Assembly (NCBI RefSeq): GCF_020734105.1
Contig: NZ_JAJAFR010000007.1
Location: 62,001-126,000, forward strand
Length of the DNA: 64,000 nucleotides
Direction of reading: 5' to 3'
Source of the DNA: Alkalihalobacillus deserti
Lineage (GTDB): Bacteria; Bacillota; Bacilli; Bacillales; Bacillaceae_D
A program made the translations under genes and the position numbers. The notes under the pieces are model-generated. The model had not been told where the DNA came from, did no database searches, and saw nothing but the letters and a program-made list of their open reading frames with translations. Shown one piece after another: positions 36,898 to 44,642 of the stretch (positions within the stretch are counted from its first letter, which is position 1; each line of letters opens with the position of its first letter).

Positions 36898-37233
36898 CGA
36901 CAAACGCCATGCGGGAAAAATGATTTCCCTTTTTCGCTCACCGTATGAAACTACACTCGCAGAGGCTCCTGAAAAGTATCAGTGTTCATAGCTCCTTTTA
37001 TTGAATAAGACTTGAATATTTTCGTAACTTATTTGCGGTCAGTTTTTTAAATTATTTTGATTATAAAAAATAGTCGAATAATACAATTTATTTTAGTATA
37101 ACAATATTATATTATTGCATTAATCTAATGCAATTAGACTTAATCTATCAATACAAATGAATTCGCTTACGTTTGCGTCCCAGGTAATATAGCGCTATTG
37201 GATTTTCAATTGTTCATTTAAAACTTATTTATC
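36898..37233. other. AT-rich spacer
   Basis: No gene recognised. AT-rich between 37040 and 37140. It separates the duplicated leader from the MITE-like element. Confidence 0.4.
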
Positions 37234-37429
37234 AGAGCTTGTTCAAAAAGGGCGGTCTTCCCTTTTTGAATAAGCTCGAAGCAATGAGCGAAGCCACTGC
37301 AATGTTTTAAGTAGATCCGAGTGGTTTTCTCGGATAGACGCGCAGTGAGTGAAGCCATTGCAACTCCGCATTAGGAGAGAGGATATTAAAGGTTCAAAAA
37401 GGGCGGTCTTCCCTTTTTGAACAAGCTCT
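37234..37429. mobile_element. MITE-like element with 19-bp terminal inverted repeats
   Basis: AGAGCTTGTTCAAAAAGGG starts the element and its exact complement ends it. Each end is itself a hairpin (GTTCAAAAAGGG-CGGTCTT-CCCTTTTTGAAC), so the 35-bp ends are near copies. ATC flanks both sides and may be a target duplication. The 196-bp interior has no open frame but repeats AATGAGCGAAGCCA and CAGTGAGTGAAGCCATTGCA. It lies just before the ribosome site of the FAD monooxygenase pseudogene. Confidence 0.7.
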
Positions 37430-37457
37430 ATCACAAAAAAATGAGGGGGGAATATTG

Positions 37458-38577
37458 ATGAAATCAAAGTCTGAATTAAGAGTTGCCATTATTGGAGGCG
37501 GCATTGGTGGTGCGGCAACTGCGGTTGCTTTACAACGGAAGGCATTCGTGCAGAAATTTATGAGCAAGCCCCAATTATAAAAGAGGTTGGTGCTGGTGTT
37601 GGTATGCGTCCGCCATCGGTGCACTTTTTCAAAAAATGGGGGATTTATGAAGAAATAGAGAGTAAGAGTTCGAAGAGTGATTTTATGCAAGTGGTAGCGT
37701 GTAATGGGGATATCTTAGTAAGTGAAAGATGGCCTCTTTTAACTGATAACCCAGATGGAAAATGGGCAAGATTAATTCATCGAGCAGACTTAATCGAGAC
37801 TTTTCTGAAACAATTACCATCCGATTCCATCCATTTGAGTCACAGGTTAGAGTCGATAACCAATCATGGAAATCATGCTGAAATTCATTTTGAAAACGGT
37901 CATTCGATTGAAGCGGATTTAGTTATTGGAGCAGATGGGATTCTTCCACTATTCGTTCGAAGTTATTTAGCGATACAAAGCCTGTTTATTCTGGAACCCA
38001 TGCTTACCGAGCTGTTGTCAATGACAAAGAGGCATTTGAATTAGTTCCTGATAACACATTTAAAGTTTTCGTAGATGGTGGTATTCAAATCTATATATTA
38101 CCGCTACACCATAGAAAGCAAGTTTCATTTGATGTTACTCTACAATCTCAAGACCCATCATGGAGGCCAATCGTAGAGAAAAAAGACATCTTAAAACACT
38201 TAAAAAACTTTGACCCTAAAATCCAGAAGATAGCAGAAAATGTAGAAGAGTATACCTGCCGATCCATACATGACATAGATTCGATAGAACGTTGGCATAC
38301 TAATTGTATAACCCTGCTTGGCGATGCTGCACATGCAATGCTTCATCATACAGGTCAAGGTGCAAATAATGCTATACAAGATGCTGGAGTTTTGGCTGAA
38401 GCTTTACGTGAAGCTGATTCAATTCCGGAAGCGTTACAAAACTTTCAGTCACGAAGAAAACCAATAACAGATAAATATCAAGAATTATCTCGTCAGGAAC
38501 CATCGCTAGAATCTGAAACTGCTTTCCCAGAAAAAGACCACTTCGAAAAAGCTGAGGCTGATCGGCTGAATGGGTAA
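37458..38577 (+). pseudogene. FAD-dependent aromatic monooxygenase, frameshifted
   Basis: AGGGGGGAA precedes ATG 37458. The first frame reads LRVAIIGGGIGGAATAVALQ (FAD-binding GxGxxG), then shifts at about 37543. The second frame continues GIRAEIYEQAP to HSIEADLVIGADGI and shifts again near 37945. The third runs AYRAVVNDKEAFELVP to ITLLGDAAHAMLHHTGQGAN and NG at 38574. It resembles salicylate 1-hydroxylase/3-hydroxybenzoate 6-hydroxylase types (the GDAAH motif is intact). Two frameshifts inactivate it. It may have belonged to the same aromatic acid catabolic locus as LysR, tctC and the M29/NicX-like gene. Confidence 0.85.
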
Positions 38578-38639
38578 AATAATCAGTCTTATTGCATCAT
38601 AGCTTATCAAACTATCGAAATGGGTTTTTCGTATATTTC

Positions 38640-38956
38640 CAAATAATTATGCTGTTATTCCCATTCTTCATTTGTCACCTTGATCAATGGTAAGAGGCGG
38701 GAAGGATTCCCTTTAACATTGCGGTTTTTCCAGAATACATCAAAAAGGCGTGATGCTTCTAGTAAGTAGTTCTGTTTTTGTGGAGAAACACAAGAAATAA
38801 CATATCAATTAAAAGCCCAAAATGCATAGTGATTGGGTTTTTACAATCCTTTTTATATTTATGAAGGAAAGAACTAATTTTAGATTCTTTGAAAAAACGT
38901 TTCACATAAGAGTCAGACTGTTCATTTTCGTTTAACTTTGGTAAAATAGAAGCCAT
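38640..38956 (-). pseudogene. IS4-like transposase N-terminal remnant
   Basis: After AAAGGATG the frame reads MASILPKLNENEQSDSYVKRF and FKESKISSFLHKY, typical of the N-terminus of IS4-group transposases, then becomes garbled (LFLVFLHKNRTTY, stop, KHHAFLMYSGK). An inverted repeat GGTAAAATAGA/TCTATTTTACC with AAAGACATCC/GGATGTCTTT at 38938-39020 probably marks the old element end. The catalytic DDE part is absent. Confidence 0.6.
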
Positions 38957-39213
38957 AAAAGACATCCTTTCTTTGGGTTAGTGTTGTGGTGACTCTATTT
39001 TACCAAAAAGGATGTCTTTTTCTGTTTATTTAGATGAATATTTATGACAATCCCTTGCACAGAAAGGGATTTAGATAGATTCTATACTGCGGAAGTTGAG
39101 TTAATGATTATTCATTTTTAACATATGAAATTGCCTTGTTTAAAGACCGTTTTCTTAAATGATATAATAGCTTAATAATCAATTTAAAATTCTTTTTAGA
39201 GGGATAAAATATA

Positions 39214-40107
39214 ATGAAACTAAAGAAAATTCAAGCTTTTATATTAGTAATTGAAAAAGGTAGCTTTTCTTTAGCAGCCGAAACAGCAGGTGTATCTCAA
39301 CCAAGTATCAGTCAAGCGATACGAGGTTTGGAAGAAGACTTAGGAGTGCAACTTTTAATCCGAACAAATACTCAGATAACAATAACTCCAGCTGGAAATT
39401 ATGTTTATAGTGTTGGTAAAAACATTCTCGAGAAATGGCAGGAAATGTCCGAAGGGGTAAAGGCGTATCAAGGAACATTAACGGGTACGTTAAACATTGG
39501 AGCAAGTACCATACCAGGAACATATTTAATTCCTCGTTGGATAGGAAATTTTAAACGATTGTTTCCAAAAGTGAATGTGACAATTGAAACTAGAGATTCT
39601 GATGAGATAATTGGACGTCTTTTAGATAGAAAACTGGACCTAGGAATAGTAGGATCTAAGCCAGAATCATTAAGTATTCTTACAGAAGTGGTTGCAACAG
39701 ATAGACTTACATTAATTGTACCAACAGGTCACCCTTTGGAGCAGATATCAGAAATGACTTTAGAAGAGCTGCTCAAATATGAATTTGTCGTAAGAGAACC
39801 TGGCTCAGGCACTAGAAAAGCGTTAGAAAATTGGTTAAACAAATATCAGATTGACATAAATAAATTAAAATATGTAGCTCAGTTTGGTAGTACAGAAGCA
39901 ATTATTGGTGCAGTGGAAGAAGGTTTAGGAATCAGTTTTGTTTCCAATTTAGCAGCAACGCGTGCAATTAAAGCAGGCAAGGTCAAAATAGTACCACTTT
40001 CTGAAGACTTCGAGCAGACATTCTTTTTTGTTTGTTTGAAAGGTAGTGAGAATTATCCTTTTATCAAAGAATTCTCTTCGATTATCTTTGAAAATGAAAT
40101 GAACTAA
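39214..40107 (+). CDS. LysR-family regulator
   Basis: A 297-residue LysR protein. The helix-turn-helix shows GSFSLAAETAGVSQPSISQA and IRGLEEDLGVQLLIR. The effector domain contains GTLNIGASTIPGTYLIPRW and EFVVREPGSGTRKALE, similar to CysL-type regulators. AGAGGGATAAAATATA precedes the ATG and a clear terminator follows. It lies about 1.2 kb before the modABC-molybdoenzyme operon in the same direction and could regulate it, but no operator is evident. Confidence 0.88.
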   Translation: MKLKKIQAFILVIEKGSFSLAAETAGVSQPSISQAIRGLEEDLGVQLLIRTNTQITITPAGNYVYSVGKNILEKWQEMSEGVKAYQGTLTGTLNIGASTIPGTYLIPRWIGNFKRLFPKVNVTIETRDSDEIIGRLLDRKLDLGIVGSKPESLSILTEVVATDRLTLIVPTGHPLEQISEMTLEELLKYEFVVREPGSGTRKALENWLNKYQIDINKLKYVAQFGSTEAIIGAVEEGLGISFVSNLAATRAIKAGKVKIVPLSEDFEQTFFFVCLKGSENYPFIKEFSSIIFENEMN

Positions 40108-40177
40108 AGTAAGGGAAAAAGGAGAACGGCAAAACAAGTTTGGTAGTAGAGTAGAAAACATAGAAAGTACTTTATAT

Positions 40178-40216
40178 GAGATACTAATTCGAATAGATAT
40201 TAGTATCTCTTTTTTT
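40178..40216 (+). terminator. Rho-independent terminator and intron insertion point
   Basis: GAGATACTAAT pairs perfectly with ATTAGTATCTC and is followed by TTTTTTT. The group II intron-like sequence starts two bases later, as expected for class C introns. Confidence 0.85.
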
Positions 40217-40217
40217 G

Positions 40218-40560
40218 GTGCGCCAGGCAAGTTCTCATCTCTAGGATTATAGTCCCGATCCACGAAGGAAGTAGTAATGGTTAGCTTAAGCCAAGGTGTC
40301 TGGGGTGACCCATAATCTGAAGGAAGTCGGCGCAAATCTCCGCCTCTAGGAACCGAACTTCATCCGAGGCTAGGTGCACTTTGGATGAGACTGCAAGCAA
40401 GTCAAAGTCCAAACTGCCGAAGGGTGCATCGAGTAATTGTGGAGAGGACACGGAGAGGAAGAATGTGTACTTACCCTAGGAGGTCTGAAAAAGTAGTGAC
40501 ACCTTTGTCGTAAGTAGATGTGTGAGCATCTGCTGACTGTCAGGAGTCAGCCTCAAAAGT
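40218..40560 (+). ncRNA. Group II intron 5' portion (class C-like), truncated
   Basis: GTGCGCCAGGCAAGTTCTCA starts with the conserved GUGYG and is followed by the GGATTATAGTCCCGATCC, CGAGGCTAGGTGCACTTTGG and AAGCAAGTCAAAGTCC-like blocks of domain I. Then come GTGGAGAGGACACGGAGAGG and CTTACCCTAGGAGGTCTG, which in bacterial introns precede the reverse transcriptase ORF. No reverse transcriptase and no domain V (GAGCCGNNNNCGGTGAAAG-like) follow; after about 40560 the sequence is unrelated. It can neither splice nor move. Confidence 0.75.
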
Positions 40561-40787
40561 AATTCATTTTTATCCAACTCGTGGAGCCATTTTACAACAA
40601 GACGCTAATTTATATTGGTGGAAGAAATTATTTAGTGGCTCAATCCACGAATTATTAAAAAAGTGTGTGAAATCTAGAATAAAAGGATAATTTATAAGAA
40701 TTGGTTAAATTTTCTTTACTTAATTATAACTTTTTGTTATTGTTCATATTATAAAATATTATACAAAGAGGAGAGGAGAGAAAAAAA
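40561..40787. other. Spacer after intron remnant
   Basis: No gene. A short stem GTGGA...TCCAC near 40617-40653 is the only structure noticed. Confidence 0.35.
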
Positions 40788-40960
40788 TGAAAAAACTACT
40801 TTTTTAATTTAGTAACTTTAGTGTTTATTATTACTGGTTGTGGTAGTGAAAATTCGGCAGAAAATACAACTGTTCACCAGCACAGAAAATGTTGAGGTAA
40901 CTGAAAAAAGTCTATTAGTATCAATAAATCGGAAAACAGTATTTCTGCTTATGTAAGGTA
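40788..40960 (+). pseudogene. Decayed lipoprotein start
   Basis: GAGGAGAGGAGAG precedes ATGAAAAAACTAC. With one frame correction it reads MKKLLF, NLVTLVFIITGCGSENSAEN and TT, a lipoprotein signal with Cys. It then loses frame. It could be a degenerate duplicate of a substrate-binding protein such as modA downstream. Confidence 0.5.
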
Positions 40961-41315
40961 GTTGGGAGAAACTTAGTTGAACTAACAAGGCATGTCAGTG
41001 AGATGCTATCGCGTGTTTACACGAGTAGGGAGTCGGTTTGTACTTAAGTGCTGGCTTGGAAAGGTAAAGAACTTCCTCCGCATTGCTAAGCTGCCGTATT
41101 TCGATGCTTTGAGTAGTGATTTCAGCTGCTAACGCTCATATTTGCACTTCCAAGATTGTAAATTTTTGGTTACCTTAACTGATTGTAAAAGTAAAGCTCA
41201 TTTCGTTGTCAAGACAGGTTGAAGTAAAATTAAATACGTGGACAGGAGAAAAGCTTCGCGTCGGACAGGCTCTTTATTGTTTGATAAAAATGTAAAAATA
41301 AAAGGAGAATGAATC
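40961..41315. other. GC-richer leader region before modA, unidentified
   Basis: Contains GTGTTTACACGAGTAGGGAG, TGCTGGCTTGGAAAGG and two GGACAGG repeats (41241 and 41262). It is less AT-rich than its surroundings and could be structured RNA or an IS remnant. I could not fit it to a molybdenum-cofactor riboswitch. Confidence 0.3.
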
Positions 41316-42122
41316 ATGAAAGTTGGGTTAAAGATTTCTTTAATATTCTTTATTTTAGTATTAATAACAGGATGTACTAGTTCAGCTGAGGAAAGCTCCA
41401 GTCAATCTCCAGAACTTATGGTGTTTGCAGCTGCCCAATTGCAAGATGCTTATACAGAAGCAGAAGAGGTGTTTGAAGAAAAATATGAAACAAATGTAAT
41501 GATTAACTTTGCTGGTAGTCAAGTAGTGCGAACACAAATAGAACAAGGGGCATATGCCGATGTTTTTGCCTCAGCAGATTTTAGTCATATGGAAGCGCTT
41601 CAAGACCAAAACTTAGTTGGGAAAGATACAACTTTTTCCCATAACACATTAACTGTTCTTTTGCCAAAATCAAATCCAGGTAATCTTTCAAGTTTACAAG
41701 ACTTAAGCGAGGTAAAACACAACCTCGTAATTGGAATTGACGCTGTTCCAATTGGAATTTATGCACGAGAGTTTTTAGATAATGCAAATGCTGCATTTGG
41801 TTCAGGTTATAAGGAAAAGGTAATGTCTAATGTAGTTTCAATGGAAACGAATACAAGAGCTGTAGCTGGTAAAGTAACATTAGGTGAAGCAGATGCTGGT
41901 ATTGTCTATGTAACGGACGTTATTCCAAGCATCGAAGATAAGGTGATAACGATTGAGATTCCAGATAATTTAAATGTACTTACGAATAATACAATGGCAA
42001 TCGTAAATGATAGCAAAAATAAGGAATTAGCAGAGCAATGGATTGACTTTATTATGTCAGAGGAAGGCCAAAACCTTTTAGCAAAACACAAATTTATGAA
42101 AGTACAAAATGTACAGAAGTAG
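41316..42122 (+). CDS. modA: Molybdate ABC transporter substrate-binding lipoprotein
   Basis: A 268-residue lipoprotein. The signal MKVGLKISLIFFILVLITGC places the lipid anchor at Cys20. The mature protein has LMVFAAAQLQDAYTEAEEVF, NFAGSQVVRTQIEQGAYADV, FASADFSHM and ADAGIVYVTDV, all standard for ModA, which binds molybdate or tungstate outside the membrane. AAAGGAGAATGAATC precedes the ATG. It opens an apparent operon of six genes that includes the molybdoenzyme it would supply. Confidence 0.92.
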   Translation: MKVGLKISLIFFILVLITGCTSSAEESSSQSPELMVFAAAQLQDAYTEAEEVFEEKYETNVMINFAGSQVVRTQIEQGAYADVFASADFSHMEALQDQNLVGKDTTFSHNTLTVLLPKSNPGNLSSLQDLSEVKHNLVIGIDAVPIGIYAREFLDNANAAFGSGYKEKVMSNVVSMETNTRAVAGKVTLGEADAGIVYVTDVIPSIEDKVITIEIPDNLNVLTNNTMAIVNDSKNKELAEQWIDFIMSEEGQNLLAKHKFMKVQNVQK

Positions 42123-42130
42123 GTGATTAG

Positions 42131-43000
42131 ATGAAAATACTACGTTCGATACAAATTCCGATATTTGCACTTTTAATTGCAATTTCGTTAGCATTTTTAT
42201 TTTTACCAATGTTGTCTGTTTTTTTTGACATGACACCGAAAGAGGTATATGAGCAATTACAGACACCTATTGCGTTAGAATCATTAAAACTTAGTATTTA
42301 TACAACCATTATTACATTGGTCATTATTTTGTTATTTGGTACACCTTTAGCGTACTTTTTGGCAACAAAGAATTTTCCTGGGAAAAACATCTTGGATGTT
42401 CTTATTCAATTACCAATTGTTATTCCTCCTGCCGTAGCGGGCGTTGGTTTAATTATGGTTTTTGGCAGATTTGGTTGGCTCGGTAGTCACCTTGACGTGT
42501 ATGGGATCCAAATTGCCTTTACTGCAGTCGCGGTTATCATGTCCCAAGTGTTTATCTCGGCTCCATTTTATATTATGAACGCACGTACTGCCTTTTCTGG
42601 TGTGGATCATAACTTGGTCCACGTCTCTAGAACACTTGGAGGTTCAAGGATACTTACGTTCTTTAAAGTAGTAATGCCGTTAGCTTTTCCAGGACTTATT
42701 ACAGGTGCTGCATTAAGTTGGGGACGCGCTCTAGGTGAATTCGGTGCAACAATTATGTTTGCTGGTAATTTTCCTGGAAAAACCCAAGTAATGCCACTGG
42801 CAATATTCTCGGCGATGGAGTCGGATATAAGGATAGCTGTTGCTTTATCGGCTTTATTGATCCTTGTTGCCTTTTTCCTTTTATTAAGTGTAAAACTAGT
42901 AGAATATTGGCCTAATATAAAACGAAAATACAAAAAGAAAAGAGGGAATACAAAATGGTCCAATGTAACATCAAAAAGCAATTACGAGAATTTGAATTAA
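42131..43000 (+). CDS. modB: Molybdate ABC transporter permease
   Basis: A 289-residue permease with about six membrane segments. The ABC-coupling loop reads SRTLGGSRILTFFKVVMPLAF, and TPLAYFLATK and GRALGEFGATIMFAGNFPGK are typical of ModB. It starts 8 bp after modA and overlaps modC by 46 bp. It forms the membrane channel for molybdate import. Confidence 0.92.
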   Translation: MKILRSIQIPIFALLIAISLAFLFLPMLSVFFDMTPKEVYEQLQTPIALESLKLSIYTTIITLVIILLFGTPLAYFLATKNFPGKNILDVLIQLPIVIPPAVAGVGLIMVFGRFGWLGSHLDVYGIQIAFTAVAVIMSQVFISAPFYIMNARTAFSGVDHNLVHVSRTLGGSRILTFFKVVMPLAFPGLITGAALSWGRALGEFGATIMFAGNFPGKTQVMPLAIFSAMESDIRIAVALSALLILVAFFLLLSVKLVEYWPNIKRKYKKKRGNTKWSNVTSKSNYENLN

Positions 43001-44046
43001 ATATTTCGTTCTCTATGGATACTGAGACATTAGTTATTGTCGGTCATAGTGGTTGTGGTAAAAGTACAACATTAAAGGCGTTATCCGGGTTACTTGTTCC
43101 TGATAATGGACATATATCTATTAATCAGAAGGTGCTATTTGATCACGATAAAAAGGTAAATCTCTCACCGGAAGATAGGCAGATTGGATTTTTATTTCAA
43201 AACTATGCACTTTTTCCACATATGACGATATTTGAAAATGTTGCTTATGGGTTAGCTGCTCGTAAACTATCAAAGATTGAAATTGAACGTCGAGTTATAG
43301 AGCAATTAGAACAATTAAATATTCTTGCTTATGCTGATAATATGCCAGACGAATTGTCTGGAGGACAGCAGCAACGCGTGGCCTTGGCTAGAGCACTTGT
43401 TTTAAAACCGAAATTATTACTACTGGATGAGCCTTTAAGTGCACTTGATGTGACAACTAGGGATCGCGTTCGTCGTGAATTGAAAAAAACATTGGCCGAA
43501 TTAAAAATACCAGCGATTGTTGTCACACACGACTATGAGGATGCAATTAGCTTGGGACATCGAATTATGGTAATGGAAGGCGGAAGGGTTATCCAGGAAG
43601 GAACTCCACAAGAATTAATTATTCAACCTCGTTCTGAATTTGTTGCTGATTTTAGCGGGACGAATTATTTTGACGCTACCTATCTTGGTCAAACAAATGG
43701 AATTGGCCAGTATAGCTTATCTAACGGGAATGCAATACTACAAACGCAGAATCTAAATAATAAAGAAAAAGAAGTTTCTATATTAATACATCCTTGGGAT
43801 ATTCGGATAAGCAAAGAAAAACCTGTTGAAAAGTTTGTTAATATATTACCTAGTAAAGTTACTAGAATACTATCATATGGAAATAGATTAAGAGTGGACG
43901 TAGAAGGACCAATACCGTTAACAACTGAAATTGCAAGGGACCAGATGAATATACTTTCTGATTTACAGGAAGGGGACAGTGTTTATGCAATTCTAGAGGA
44001 CGAAGCAGTTCAAGTTTTCTCTCATTCGGAGAAAGTGTATGCATAA
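42955..44046 (+). CDS. modC: Molybdate ABC transporter ATPase
   Basis: A 363-residue ABC ATPase. Walker A GHSGCGKST is at 30-38, the signature LSGGQQQRVALARAL and Walker B LLLLDEPLSALD are in the middle, and the switch His is in VVTHD. A TOBE-like C-terminal domain follows from about residue 230. The ATG lies inside the end of modB with AGAGGGA upstream, and the stop overlaps the next gene, so expression is tightly coupled. Confidence 0.92.
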   Translation: MVQCNIKKQLREFELNISFSMDTETLVIVGHSGCGKSTTLKALSGLLVPDNGHISINQKVLFDHDKKVNLSPEDRQIGFLFQNYALFPHMTIFENVAYGLAARKLSKIEIERRVIEQLEQLNILAYADNMPDELSGGQQQRVALARALVLKPKLLLLDEPLSALDVTTRDRVRRELKKTLAELKIPAIVVTHDYEDAISLGHRIMVMEGGRVIQEGTPQELIIQPRSEFVADFSGTNYFDATYLGQTNGIGQYSLSNGNAILQTQNLNNKEKEVSILIHPWDIRISKEKPVEKFVNILPSKVTRILSYGNRLRVDVEGPIPLTTEIARDQMNILSDLQEGDSVYAILEDEAVQVFSHSEKVYA

Positions 44047-44641
44047 GCAATATGGAATGCTAATTGATTTACGGCGCTGTGCAGGATGTCATGCTTGCAC
44101 CGTCGCTTGTAAATCGGAGCATAATGTACCACTTGGTTCCTTTCGAACAAGAGTTGAGTCGATCGAAACAGGGCATTATCCAACTGTAAGGCGTCATTTT
44201 ACCCCAATGATGTGTAATCAATGTACAAATGCACCTTGCATTACAGCATGTCCCACCAAATCAATTCAACGTGATAATATGGGTATTATTACAATTAATC
44301 AGGAATCTTGTACGGGAGTAGCAGATTGTGTACCAGCTTGCCCTTATGAGGCTATTTTCCTCCACCCACAAACAAATATTGCAAGTAAGTGTGATTTTTG
44401 TAAGGATCGATTAAATGAAGGAGAAGAACCGGCTTGTGTCAGTACATGTCCAACAGATGCTTTCGTGTTTGGTGACATTAATAACTCCTCGTCAAAAATC
44501 GCTTCTATGATTAAAGACAATGATGTACTTAGATTACAAGAAGAAGCTGCAACAGAGCCGAATGTGTTTTATCTGCAGTTGGATAAAATGACAGAATCAT
44601 TACTCGGTGGGATTAATAACAGCAAGGGAAAGAAGGGGTGA
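44039..44641 (+). CDS. 4Fe-4S ferredoxin subunit (DmsB/NrfC-like)
   Basis: A 200-residue electron-transfer subunit with four cysteine clusters: CAGCHACTVAC, CNQCTNAPCITAC, CTGVADCVPAC and CDFC...CVSTC. This is the usual four [4Fe-4S] arrangement of DmsB/PhsB/NrfC proteins, although cluster three reads C-x5-C-x3-C. It overlaps modC by 8 bp and ends two bases before the molybdoenzyme start. It should pass electrons between that enzyme and a quinone or another carrier. No membrane anchor subunit is encoded nearby. Confidence 0.9.
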   Translation: MHKQYGMLIDLRRCAGCHACTVACKSEHNVPLGSFRTRVESIETGHYPTVRRHFTPMMCNQCTNAPCITACPTKSIQRDNMGIITINQESCTGVADCVPACPYEAIFLHPQTNIASKCDFCKDRLNEGEEPACVSTCPTDAFVFGDINNSSSKIASMIKDNDVLRLQEEAATEPNVFYLQLDKMTESLLGGINNSKGKKG

Positions 44642-44642
44642 C

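Noticed and set aside
37228..37440. CRISPR-like short repeats around the two hairpins
   Set aside because: Only two copies, inverted at the element ends, no spacer series and no cas gene in the window.
40961..41315. Molybdenum-cofactor riboswitch before modA
   Set aside because: Position fits, but I could not align the conserved Moco motif blocks or draw the paired elements by eye.
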